The notes beneath the pieces were generated by a model, which saw nothing but the letters and a program-made list of their open reading frames with translations, made no database searches and had not been told where the DNA came from. Position numbers and translations under genes: made by a program. From Pagrus major (lineage: Eukaryota; Chordata; Actinopteri; Spariformes; Sparidae), in contig NC_133235.1 in the NCBI RefSeq assembly GCF_040436345.1, positions 17,446,660-17,510,659 on the forward strand: 64,000 nucleotides of DNA, given 5' to 3'. Of this stretch, positions 49,231-61,900 are shown piece after piece (position 1 is the first letter of the stretch; every line of letters starts with the position of its first letter).

Positions 49231-51920
49231 TCCTCCTAAGTTTTGGTCTCTATTGCAAGTTTTAAAACGTCTTCAGTACAGCATGATGTTCATCTTATAA
49301 ATTATGGTCCAATGTGGAGTCAAATAGATTCAATAGATTGTTTGTCCTCGGATTCTCAGTCAGATCTAATCAAGATATCCTCCCCAGCTCCACCCTCCTG
49401 TCAAAATATAGTCTCTTCTGGCTCCAGAAAAAACAAGTTGCTGACTGCCGTAATGCCAAAGTCAACAACATCAACAGTTCGTGAATGATTTCAATATACC
49501 TTGAATTGATTAAAACTGAAAATGCAGCGGTTAGTTTCCCATTCATCCACCAAAATGTCTTGTTGTTGGCCTCTTGTTAGGCAGCTTTCCACCTCTCGCT
49601 TGAATGCCGAAATCAATTCTGGGATATTTGCGCTGGCAAGTTCACACAAGTTACCAACCGGTGCATCCTCAGTAAAATGGACGTGTCAAGAACACTTCCC
49701 AGAATTTTAACCGTTCTTGGCAAGATGCAAAACTTGTGTATTGGGACAGTGCTTGGGCCACAAAAGATGACATTGTCCAAAAGAGGACACAAGAACACAA
49801 GACAGACAAGGACGCATACTGAGAGAGACTCAAGGGTTTGAAACTGTAGTCCACAAACCAATGGGTGACATCATGGTGGGTTCACACTTTTATTAAGCCA
49901 TTTGGCTTTTTTGTCTTGATTTTTACTTACTTTGCTCTCTCTTGATATTGCTTTTAGACTCACTTATGAGTCAAACCAGCATTACATCTCCGTAGCCAAT
50001 AAAAACTCAAGGGATGTTGAACTTTAAGCTGTCCGATCAGGTGATGAGTGCTCGGCTGACTTGTGTTCCTCAGAGCTCAGCTGGTCTCCTCCTTTTTGGA
50101 CCAGCATGTCATTTTAAACATGCCATGCTGTAGAGAAGACAGCGACTGTTTGCTCAGCTGTGGAGCTTCACACCAACATCTGGACGCAGGCTCTCGTTAG
50201 CCTTCCACAAGCACAGAAGAGAACTGGCTGACACCTCTCATTTGGCCTCAACAAACACCATCCAGCGTGCAGGTAGGTAAGGTGTGGAGGGAATGGGATG
50301 GGTTTCGCCATCTGCCTGCAGCCTAGACTGAACATACTGTGGCAAGGAGAGACATTTTCCGGATGCATCTGCACGTAGGTGGGCAGTGTTTGGAGAGGTT
50401 ACCAAGGCCAGGGTTTGGTATTTGCAGGTCATATTTCAACAAAGCGGGGCCACGTGAGAGCCGGCGGGGACGTAACGGAGGAACGTGCTCGGCCTACAGA
50501 GAATGTCTTGACAGGCTGGTTTAGGCACAGAGCAGAGAAATTCCTCAGCACTTCTGTCATCCCGCTGAGATTAAGAACAGTGCTGAGGTCAGCCATAGAC
50601 CAGCGTGTAGGGCAGACAAACTGGGCCACTTCCTCACCCGGGGTCACTTACACAAGCAGCAGACACAATGTCGTAAATTTACAGAGTGAAAACTACATGG
50701 TGCACTGAGACAAAACACAGAGGAGTCGCCTTCGAGCGGGACTGATGAGGAATTCTGTTTCTCTCTCGAGCTGGGTGGTATTGTGACGTGGGTGGTATTT
50801 TTGGGGGGATGGCTCAGAGGATTTGCTATTCTTTGATTGTACTGCACTGTTTTTCCTGTGAGCTCCTAATCTCTAACTTCAAACATTAATTTTGCTCTTC
50901 ATCAATCTGTTTTGTTCACTTTAATATTCCCAAAGGACATGGCAAAAGTGACTGACTCACATTTTTTGGCAACAAACAATCACACAAATTCCTTGTTTGA
51001 TTGTCTTTTTCACAAATCAGTGTTTGGTAAAGAAAACCGATAATCCCTAACTCGTTACTTTTGTTATCTGGACTAAAATAATATGTGGTTTAAAAACTAA
51101 CTAATAGTATACACAATGTTATCTTCAGTGCACACAACAGTGACTATTATTTTAGGTTGATTAAATTAACACGCATTCCCCAGCATGCGAATGACTGTAG
51201 TTTTATTTTGGGGGGATTTAATTTTATCTCCTCATCTTCTGATTCTTAATATTCAGTCTTTTATTTTTGTCTTGCTGTTATTTCATTATTTTCTGCTAAG
51301 GTTACTTCTGGCCTTTTCGTTGTAAGGCACTTTTTAAGTATAATTTTAAATCTGATGTACAATAGGTCTGATAATCTTCTTTTTCTTTACATTACCACAT
51401 GAAGTATAGACACATTTTTATTTAAGAATTGTTACTAAGAATTCAATGAGCTGAACGGATGACGAGTAGTTTAAATCCCCACAAGGATCTTGTTTTTGCT
51501 GACCTCTAGTAGTTTAAAGGTGTAATTAGTAAGAAATTAAGACAACTCCAAAACTATAGGGGGCACCATTACTGCTGCTTAGCTTAGCTTTCGTTAACAA
51601 GTAGCTCAGTTAGCCGTGGAGCTAACTAGCTATTCTAATTCTAATTCCTGCCCTGTGACCTCGGATTACAGGGAATCACTGCAGTCAGCAGGGCTCAGCC
51701 TCAGCCGACTCCCAGTGAACACAGCTGGACACCAGACTGGGACTGAACTCATGCTGCATTCACATGTTCCCGGGATGGTCACATTCCCCAAGTTGGGGAG
51801 TCGTTCTTCTGACTTTGGTGTGTTCATATCATGTCAGAATGTTGGACCAACATTGATGCCAAAAAGAAGTTGGAGTTGAGGGTAAATCTACAATGAATTT
51901 TAAGCTTTGTAAATGGATAC

Positions 51921-52326
51921 CTACGGAAGCCCTAAAGGGCCATGCATTCATACATTTTATTTCCTCCGTTTTCCCGTGATAACGAGTTAATTTCATTTGT
52001 TTTCTCGAGATCTCGAGTTATTATCTCGAAATAACAACTGCCGTTTTCCCGAGATATCGGGATAATTCTCTCGAGATAACGAAACTTTGTTTTCCCGAGA
52101 TAACGATATAATTAATTCGAGATCTCGTCATTAACTACATAGCTGGTCAGCTATGTAGTTAATGATGACATCAGGCTCACTTAGATTGCGCCGCTGATAT
52201 AGGCCGATATAGTTATTTCGAGATAATAACTCGAGATCTCGAGATAACAAATTAAATTAACTTGTTATCACGGGAAAACGGAGGAAATAAAATGTATGAA
52301 TGCATGGCCCTTTAGGGCTTCCGTAG
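51921..52326. mobile_element. foldback element with 115-bp inverted arms
   Basis: The left arm 51921-52035 and right arm 52212-52326 are inverted copies with about three mismatches. Both start CTACGGAAGCCCTAAAGGGC and continue into CTCGAGATCTCGAG and TTATCTCGAAATAAC. The roughly 176-bp centre repeats TCTCGAGATAACGA-like motifs and holds a perfect 18-bp hairpin (52128-52145 and 52148-52165, loop GT). There is no coding capacity. High arm identity implies a young copy or sequence conversion. Target duplication is unclear (flanks gatac / atatc). Family not recognised. Confidence 0.85.
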
Positions 52327-55261
52327 ATATCTGCACATTAATGCAGATACATTTTTAAAAAAGCTAATTAACAGCTAAACTGCCATCAGACGTTAGCTGA
52401 TGGGTTAAAAGATTACATGTCAGCTGAGGTGTTCCGCCTCTTTTGCGCTCCACATGGACTGTATACCTGCATGTCTTGTCCCTTACCTACAGATTCAGCA
52501 TTCATATGCAGATATGTTTGTAGAGATTACTTCGGACTACACGTCATCACCTTAAAGCTGCTACTGTCTCTCCCAGCCTGGCTCTTTGTTTTTGGAGGCT
52601 GGTTGGATCTCTAGCCGTTGTTCAGGATCAGGCCGTAGCCTTTGAGACTGCAGTTGTCCAGCACGCAGCAGTTGTCCATCCTGAACTGAAGCGGGTGAGA
52701 AACCAATACTCCACTGGACGCACCTGGGGTATTAACAGCATCCTAGTCATGTATTATTTTTGGGTAGATGAGACAAACGGGAGATGGCAGTACTAAGAGT
52801 CAGTGTTGTTCTTGGTTAAATCTCTGTCTGACATTCCAGAGTCACTCCAGTATTTACAAAGGCGGCACGGCCAACAGCTCAACTGGTGTGCCTTCAGTCT
52901 GATTCATACACTTGGACAGCAGGCCAAGATTTGGCCTTTCTCAAAGCCCAGCAGGGTTTAGGTGGAGCAGACGTTATCTGAGATCCAGGCCTGCAGACCT
53001 TTAAGTGATCGCTCTGAGGATTGATGGTTGTTTTGTGATTTTGACTTGTTATTCACACAGCGTCTTATCATGAGTTACTTGTTTTAAAAGTTTAGTCAAA
53101 TAAAAGAGTTGAAAGAAAGTTCTTTTAAAAAATATACTTATATCTCCCTGTCAAAACAGAACTCTCCTATGAATATATAGCAGGGTGATGTATCTTGAAT
53201 ATGAAAAATATCCTGACACAGTTCATGACTGAGCTCAAAACTATTTTAGTCTTTGATAAACACAGAAATTTAGAAAAACAGTGAAGCACTTTTGATTCAT
53301 TAAACGATTGGGTTTTTTTTGGCAGTGGATAAAATAACGATCACTTGATGCATTAATCAAGCATGACAGACATTCTCTGGATCAAGCTTCTCAAATGTGA
53401 GGATATGCTGCATTTCTCTGTTTTTATTTTCACGGTCTTTTATGTTTTCTGGGTTTTGTGTTGTCTTTTGGCGTGTGTCCCTCTTGTGTTCGCGTGTTCC
53501 TCCCCAGTGTGTTTTTCCCTCCAAACCTGCTCTGCAGCGTCTTCATTAGCCCAGCCCTGTTCCCAGTGTGCTTCCGAGCCTTTCAACTCCCTCCCTGCTC
53601 TCTTGGGTTTCTCCACTCATTACCCTCATCTGTGTTTCTCCACCTTACTCCACCTGCACCTCTTCCCCTTGTTAGTTTAGTTTGTATTGAAGCCACATGT
53701 GTACTTCATGGCACAATTTAAGCAGGATCAGAAAAAGTATTTGTCTTTTTTCATTCACTACCATACACAGGTTTTCTGAAATAAGGTCCCATGGGGCGTG
53801 ACTTCGGCTCTATTTCCTAATATTTCTCTCCAAATGATTTCTCAATATAGTCATCAAATAATTGATCATTAAAATAATTGTTAGGATGTTAAGGATGCTA
53901 CAGTACGATGCTCTGCAGACCAAAAACACAAATCATTTTCAGTGTTGCTTTTGGCAAGTCACGATGTCCTCCGGCACTTGACCTTGCCCATCTATCTAAC
54001 CTACAGCAGCTTATCGCCTCTTCACAGCGTCACCTCTCACTCTCCATTACAGCACAATTAATCTAACTGTTATAGGCTGCAGACAGAGACAGCGGGTGAC
54101 AAAGTGGCCAGGACAGTTGACAATTTGCATGTGTCATATTCCATCTGTCACCACAGCTCTCCATCGGTGATGCTGACAGTGACGCAGAGAGCGAGGGATG
54201 TTTTGTGAGGTGGATGGATTACGTCGGTGGTCGGAGGGAAGCGGTGTGCTGCTCTGATAGCAGCAGGAGCTTGTGAGAGCAGAGTGGTGAAAGTCTCAGA
54301 CAAGATTTAAACAAACAGAGACACAGACGCTGGCCCGGACGAAGCAGCAGGCGTCCTGACAGAATAAGGCCACAAGGATCGCACACTGCCATCTCCAGAT
54401 CAGCCCGAGAAGTAACTTCCACAACCACTTGGGATGCTTCTGCTTAAATAATTTCCCAGAGTCAGGGGCAATGAAATTGCTGGCGTCATTTCTTTTATTT
54501 AATATTCCAATGTGGGACATTTAGCGGTCAATGCATCATCTCTAGAGATAACTGAGATGTCAGAGTGATTTGTATGAGAAAAGTGCAGCAGAATTTATTG
54601 TATTGCAATTTAATCTCAGCTCTGCCTTTCCAACTTTCCTGTCTCCTTACTGATTACAGTCTAAGTGTAAAAATAACTCTACAATAGTTCAGATGATAAA
54701 AATCTTAATGTAGCATACATTAGGTTAGGTAGTATCCAAACTGGTGTAAGCTGCCTGAAAATAGATTTCTTTTGCAATAAAAAAATAGTAAAAATAAATT
54801 AACACTGTCATGAAAAGATATGTTTCTATGTGTGGTTGTTGAGCAGCAGTTCACAGTTTATTCCTCTCACTGTTTGCCACTACATCACCAGTAACGGCAA
54901 AAGCAGAAATTCTCAGAGGTTCTCACTCCTCCATGCTCCTGTGCTTGCATGACATACACTCTTGGGTCGACTCTTGGGGGAGTTTTCCCTTTGGAAATAC
55001 CCCCATCTTCAGGCCGTGCTCCGCTTCCACCGGCTGACAGCTTGTCTCAGTGGCATCAGCTCCTGCTGGAAACATCACAAAAAAAAAAAAAAAAAGTGAG
55101 GAGGAAATATTTTAAATTCAGAACTCAGCAGCTCAGTGACTCACTGCTGCAACAATTAATACTCTATGTTCAAACTGTGCTCCTTCTCAAGGATTTTCTC
55201 ATAATGTCATTCAGCGAATGACCGCAGTGTTAATCTCTGCTTAATTGAAAGTGAAGCAGTC

Positions 55262-55375
55262 TGTGTGCGGGTGTTTTTGTGTTTGTGTTTGTGTGTGTGT
55301 GCTCATGTACTTCCATCATTGTGAAGACTAAGTTTGAGACCTTGAAAGTGAGGACACTATGAAAAGTGAGGACAT
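55262..55375 (+). repeat. GT-associated dispersed repeat, copy 1
   Basis: A GT-rich tract followed by ttgtgaagactaagtttgagaccttgaaagtgaggac. The same order recurs at about 57017-57100. Confidence 0.55.
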
Positions 55376-57012
55376 TTATTTTCTGTCCTCGTCTTTGCAG
55401 AAGAAATAAACCTCTCATCGTGGCCGCATTAACACAGAAGGCCGAAAAAATTAGCTGTGGTCCCCCATCGCCTGCCCCATTTTTTCAACAAATGGCAGCT
55501 GGTCAACAGCAACAGAAACACAGGACAAAAACACACATCATGGGAACAGTTTCGTGCAAATAAAAGGCAGAAAGTGTAAAAGTTAAACTTTTAATAGGTT
55601 ATGAATCAGTCTCAATGTAGTCCTGATGCCTCTATATGACATACTTTAGCAAACAAAACCATCAGTGTGAAGATTGGCTATTTCTACAGATTTATTTGTA
55701 ATGTCACTGGGTCAGAGTCTGAAAATTAAAACTATTTTTGAGTGTTGAGGAGGTCTCACAACCTAAGGAAAGCTGCTCTGTGGTCTGATGGTACAGCGAT
55801 GGATACTTCTGTTTTGCCAGACAGAACTACCAGCTTCTACCGTTACATTTTATGTTGGCCTTTTCACGATCCAATCTGAGTCGTGCATGCACCAGCGCGT
55901 CCGCTCGGCACGGCAACACCCACTTGGCTAAACTACATGCAGAGCTGCAGTAAAACTTGAATTTGTTAAGTTATGATTATGATTACATTTGCTAATCATT
56001 ATGTTGGACTGCGGTGCATGGTTGCCTGCAAAAGCATATCTTTTTTTTTCAGTGTTCATATTCAGTGTTTTTGTGTACTGTGCGAATATCTGGACAAATT
56101 GTACTTTAATGCTCAGATAATATTGTTCTTTTGAGAATGGATTAAATTGAATTTAACAAACATGACACGCTACGATAGGCAACTAAGCGCCCATGTCCGA
56201 AGTAACATTATGTGTAGTACGTGTCTATGAATTTGAGGTGTTTTGAGGTAATGTGTCCCCTCAGAGTTGCCGTAAGGCAGGAGTTGTTCTTTGGCAAACC
56301 ACTGTAGTCATCGCTGTTTGTTGAGCAGCAATAAACCTTTCTTCTTTTTTAAAAAAAAAAAAAAATAAAAAGGGAAAATAGGCTTGAAAATATGTTGTGT
56401 CTTTCCTTCACTTCCAAAACTGTATGTACTGGTATTGCTTTTGTCCACAGGGACGGCCAGAATCTATAGAAAAATTAAAGTTCATTGTAGCTGCTTTAAG
56501 TTAATACGTTATTGAACTACTCAAATGAAAGTATAAAATCATAAAATATTAAGAGCGTCAGTGGGTTGTGTATGTTCAGATGTGAAAACAGACTACACAT
56601 TTGTTGCCCAGAGCTGCAGAAACCAGAACTCTTATTTCGCAGGAATACTGCCTGACATCAAGTTAGCTGTGTTCCAATTAGTTTGTGGTAAATAAATTAA
56701 GCGCACATTTATTTAGGAATGTGAGACATGTACAAAATATAAACTTGATTTTGACACAGGACCCATACAGGACAACAACTGTAGCTTTTTGGACCCCCGG
56801 GGGTCTGAGGTAGGCGGACAGGGCAAGGCCAGTGTCATTTTTCTCAGACCTGTCCTTTCTATTTCCTTGTTCCTTGTTTTATAAGCTAATTAGTTTAACC
56901 CCGTCGTTCAGCAATGAATGAAAAAATACAAAGAAACTAGGATGTTTGAGGATTAAAACTAGGCTTAGGGTTTCAATTACGTCAGTGAGAATCCTTAAAG
57001 GCATAGAAATAG

Positions 57013-57016
<4 letters not shown>

Positions 57017-57053
<37 letters not shown>

Positions 57054-57100
57054 TTGTACATACAACTTTGTGAAGATGTAAGTTTGAGACCCTCAAAGCA
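57017..57100 (+). repeat. GT microsatellite with dispersed repeat, copy 2
   Basis: Eighteen uninterrupted GT units (57017-57052) precede tttgtgaagatgtaagtttgagaccctcaaag, matching the flank of the 55.3-kb copy. Both belong to a dispersed family that carries its own microsatellite. Confidence 0.7.
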
Positions 57101-58604
57101 TTAAGTGTATTTCTGTAGGAACACAGTCCTGTTAAAATTTTAATCAATCCTTTCATTTTTGATGCATTTCTTTATCCATATTTAAACACATTCATAGTTT
57201 TTTTTTATTAATGTTGATGCTCATGTCCAGATTTTTGTTCCATGTTATTTGTGCATTACCATGGTTATCACGACTAGCAACCACTTAAAGAAGTTAATGG
57301 GAATCTTTTGGACCAAAGTTTAATTGAAGGGTTAGCGTGAAGGTCAGATTAGTCAAGAGTTAAGATATAAATGTAATCGCTTTTGTTAAAGTATAAATGT
57401 GTGCGTGCACGGCTGGGTTGCTTAGCACCAAACCTGTTGTGTTATTCATTTTAACATTGAACCTGCTCTGGGTGACTAATTCAGATGACTCAGGCCTCAT
57501 CTGTGCTTTTAAAGACTCTGAAAGTGAAAATAAATTACAGCGTTGACCAGAAAAGCTACATTGCACTTACAACTAATTAAACGCTTGTCTAACTATAAAA
57601 ATTAAAGCTCATGCACTTTTTTTGACTTGTGTCTCTGGCTGCCAGCCTCGACCTGGAGCTGCATTGCTGCCTGCTGTGCTTTGCTGTGCGGCGGTGCTTA
57701 TGTTTATATGGACGTTACAAATATACCAAGAGTTTGCCTCACTCCATTCTGGCACGTGGCCAGGGGGTTTTATGATTAAAACCAGATTGTGCTTGCCCAA
57801 CTCGGAGAGGCAAGAAAAATAGATTGCAGTTACGCATACTCCGCACAAGAGGGAAGTACAGAAACATGCAGGCCTGCCTCTGCAGCATCTGTAAAGGTGG
57901 CCTTTTTGGAGGAACTGTATGTGTTTGATTTTCCCCTCTGCTGGAGGGACTTTTTCACAGATGTCGTCTTGTTATTAAGTCTGCTTCTAGTTCACAGTCA
58001 GTAATGACACATCTGACTGTGGCACGAGAAGAAAGGTTTAGTTCCTCCTCATCAAGCCCCAGCAGTAAATCATGCCAGTTCTGAGTCAGAGCTATGATCT
58101 TCCTGTAAATATAATGACGCCTCTTTGTGTCACATGATTGGAGTCAAGCTGCTGTGGGGTCTTCCTAAGCCAAAAACATCTGAGCTCCAGCCAAGTCTCG
58201 GTTCCTTCGAAGTCGTGACTAAGTTACACTGCAAAAAGAGGCCTGACTTTAGATTTTATCCTGCACTCTGCCCTCAGACTCAAGTGAGAAAAACAGTCCA
58301 AATCAAATGAGTTTTTAAGCTTGAGAGTTGTGTTTTAAAATATGTAATAATCTTGTTTTGCAAGATCAGAAATTCCTTAAATCTACTTAAAAAAGTCAAC
58401 TTTTACTTCAGCAAGTGATTTTTTCTCCTCCTGCTGACTGATTATGCCCACATGTGCAACCTAACTGAAGAATAAACACTCATTTCTCGTTTGACTTGCC
58501 CAGACAGACGGCTTTTTGCAGTGTAGTGAAGACTGGGAAATCATGTGACATCAACAAAAGCAGACACATTACGCCCCCTCCGCCGCCACCGCCCACACAC
58601 AGAC

Positions 58605-58640
58605 ATCACACACACACACACACATTCATCAAACACACAC
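58605..58640. repeat. CA-rich microsatellite
   Basis: CA repeats follow a CCGCCGCCACCGCC stretch, about 270 bp beyond the end of the PRR16-like gene. Confidence 0.85.
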
Positions 58641-58911
58641 ATAAACCCTTTTTAGTAGTAGGGAGGAACACTGCAATTCATTTACTGACTCTGAAAACTA
58701 CGCTGCCAGTAAACACAGCAAACGTCATCAGCTGTGAGCGCTGACGGAAACATCAACACAGTAAAAGAAGAAGAAAAAAAGTCCTCTTGTATCTGAACTC
58801 ACCATGAGTTGTTCCCCTGCCTGCATGGTCCCACTCTGACCTCCACTCGCTGCAGCAGGGTCTCATGTTTCAGGCCCCCATGGCACTGGGGCAGACCACC
58901 CCCCTCCTCTT

Positions 58912-61900
58912 TCACACCATGCTGGCGTTCTGGCGGCCTTTCCCGGGGTAGGCAGGCGTCCTCACAGGCTTGGAGAGCGGGTACGAACCCTTCCCGCACC
59001 GCCCGTTTTGAGGGTACAGAGGAGGCTTCTGAGTTCTTGAATTGGAGGTGCTGTTACCAATAATGACTTTAGGGTCCAGGCTCTGTGGGTGGGGCTCAGG
59101 ATGAGTTTGGCCAATGTGATTGGAGTCTCTGGGAGGATACAGGTGAGGCAGGTGTCCGTTCACACCAGGCCTGACGTGATTGATGTCCTTACTGAGGTTG
59201 GGCGGGGTGAAGCGGCTTGTTTTCACGACTGATGCCATGTGAACAGGCGAGGGAGAGTTAGTTCTTAATATGATCCGGTCTTTATCAACGTGCTGCAATG
59301 CCTGGACAGGAGCTGGAGCAGGCTTGTGATTGGGCAGCGGGGCCAACTTGAGGTCACCTGGATGAACTGAGCCGTGAAAGGTAGTTGAGGACCCCTGAGT
59401 GATGCAGGCCGCCTCCTCACTGAGGTCGATACTGGCTGTGAGACGATCGATCTGCTGGACCACCTGAATGACAATGAAGAGAGTCGGTACTTGTCCAAAC
59501 TGCAGAAACTTAATTACTTGAGAACATTTCTTGTACTTTACTGGCATATTTTCATTTGATTTCACTTTATACTTTCACAATAATTCAGAAGGAAATATTA
59601 AACTTTTATTCAAGTACATGTCTCTGACAAAAAACAGAAAAAAACAGAATCACCAAAGATACATTTCCCCTCTTAACTTCTCAGATGGTTTCCTGTGATA
59701 GATGAGATAATGCTCAAGCTAAAAAAAAAGAGAATATTCCAAAAAGTAAATACAGATTTGTGTAACAGAATTTTCTTTATTTCTCTCCTGTTAATCATCT
59801 CACAGCACATCAGATTTATCTTGTGACCCTTTGGAGTCTATTTATTGTGGTTACGACCAGCGATGGAATGTAACTAAGTAGATTTACTCAAGCACTTTAG
59901 TGTACAATTATGAGGTATTGGTATTTCCAGTTTCTGCTACTTTATATTTCCACTCCACTACCTTTGGAGACAAATATTGTACTTAATCACAACATTGTAT
60001 CACATCGGCTGATGTATCAGTTTTTGCCCATCACAAAGATATCGATATTGGTGTTTATTTTATCCAATATGTGCCAATATGAAAAAAAAAATATGCTTGG
60101 GGTAATACATTATTAATAAATTCCCAGTGATGTTTAATATTTAGGTAAACTGATTTCATTTTGGACAATAGAGTTTACTGTTTAACTCTGAAATATCCTG
60201 CGTCCGATATGTATGTACCTTTGTCACAAGTGTTTGACACTGCTGATATACTAAAAAAGTAAACTTGTGTTATCACAACAAATCTAATTTGAGTAATGGA
60301 ACATTAAATTATCCATGTTTGTTCACTTCATCCCAGCCTGATTTACCCTCAGGTTATGAACTTCTATTTAAAATACAAAAATGTGACATTACCAGTTAAG
60401 TTATCAGTGTTTGCCATGAGAAGCAGGTAAAAGCAAATCGTTCATCCCGACACTTTGCTTTTATTTTGTCTCCAAATGCTCTTGTAAAGCTTTTGTTTTG
60501 TTCTTATATGAGTTTTATATGCAATATTGATATTGATATCGATATTGGTACAAAAAAAATCCAGTATTCTAGATTCTAGACTCTAGTTACTTGTTACTTT
60601 GCAGACTGCATGCTGCCTCAGATCCATCCTTTTAAATCAAATTATTTTAATCCTGAATATTGGATCCAATGATCGGCTAAGGCGACAATTAGGTAACCCA
60701 GATAATACAGTATATACATACATGTAAATAAATGTATAATGAACTTTTACTTATACTCTTGATACTGATATCAGATACTTAAATACTTTTATTGCAGTAC
60801 TATTTGTATGGGTGACTTTCACTTTTACCAAAGAAAATGCAGTTCATACTAATGTCTTCATTGATACATTAGTATTAACAGCCTAATGATGAGATGTATG
60901 ATGACACTGTATATCAGTAACAGGGGCCATGGTGAGTTCTTTTATTTTCAATATTTTTATAATACATCTCTAGTCGTAGGATTTAAATGCAGGACTTTCA
61001 CTTGTAAGGGGGTATTTTTGAATTGTAGTATTGGCACTTAAGTAAAGGATGTGAGTACTTCTGCACTGCCACTGTATGTATGACCCCAAGAGAGTCTCTG
61101 ACTGAGGCAATAATCAACAATTCAGCCATGATTCTCATCAAAGCCGGTTCATCTGCATCTGTCTGTTTCCCACCATCTTAAATCACAACCACGGAGACTC
61201 TTTACATGTAATGTTGCTTCAGTACAATGCAATGGTCTTACACTGATGCATTCAGCTGTGAATCAATGCCATTTTACAGCTGCATGCAAAATGGATACTG
61301 TAAAAGCAAGGCATAATTTAGTAACAGTCTCAAGCCAGGCTTTTTAATGTGCTGACCGGAACGCTGCCAATTTCGGCAGCGTTCTGCAAAAGGTCAGTGC
61401 AAATCGTTCTCAATCACTGCTTCAGTAAGAGATGATGAGTGACTCACAAACAATGCAGTCATCATGCACACACACACACACACGGAGCTACTGATATGTT
61501 CACATGAACATGCACCCACTGATACACGACCTGTGCCAAAATGATCTGCACCGCATCGGAGCTTTGTGTTAATCAGTTTAAATGTCACAGTGTCCAGGGG
61601 AGCTTTGATAAAAGGCTGGGACACCTGCGCCTGATGCGCCGTGTTTAGACACACACCTGCTGTACACATAAACAGAAAAACAGCTATTATAACAGACCCT
61701 CCTACCTCTTTCATCTCCACGTGAACTTGCTTCAAACCCCCTAACACATCCTCCAGATCTGTCACCACTTGTCTGATTTGATCCCTGACCAAATCCTGCC
61801 TCGTCTTTTGCTTCACCACCTCCGAGCCCTGCCGCCGGTGCTCGTCGTTGGTTGTTGGCTTCGAGGGGTCTGGACTGGTGATGCCAGAGGGAGGGAGGCA

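Larger units (their letters stand above)
45218..58911. other. gene-poor intergenic region
   Basis: After the possible long 3'UTR (to about 46.8 kb) I find no exon. The region holds repeat-derived DNA at about 48.1-49.9 and 51.5-52.4 kb, poly-A runs near 45.6, 55.1 and 56.35 kb, and GT-microsatellite repeat copies at 55.3 and 57.0 kb. The remaining unique sequence (46.9-48.0, 50.0-51.4, 52.4-55.2 kb) shows only motif-free open frames. Confidence 0.4.

Noticed and set aside
50379-50708. 109-codon open frame between the lysyl oxidase and PRR16-like genes
   Set aside because: Opposing open frames overlap it, and there is no recognisable domain or intron signal.
53363-53721. Cys/Leu-rich open frames
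   Set aside because: Derived from a CT-rich stretch; no conserved motif.
61394-61705. Continuation of the PRR16-like frame past the exon end
   Set aside because: It runs through GTAGG at 61705 into CA-repeat DNA; the family helix continues instead at 59463, in phase.
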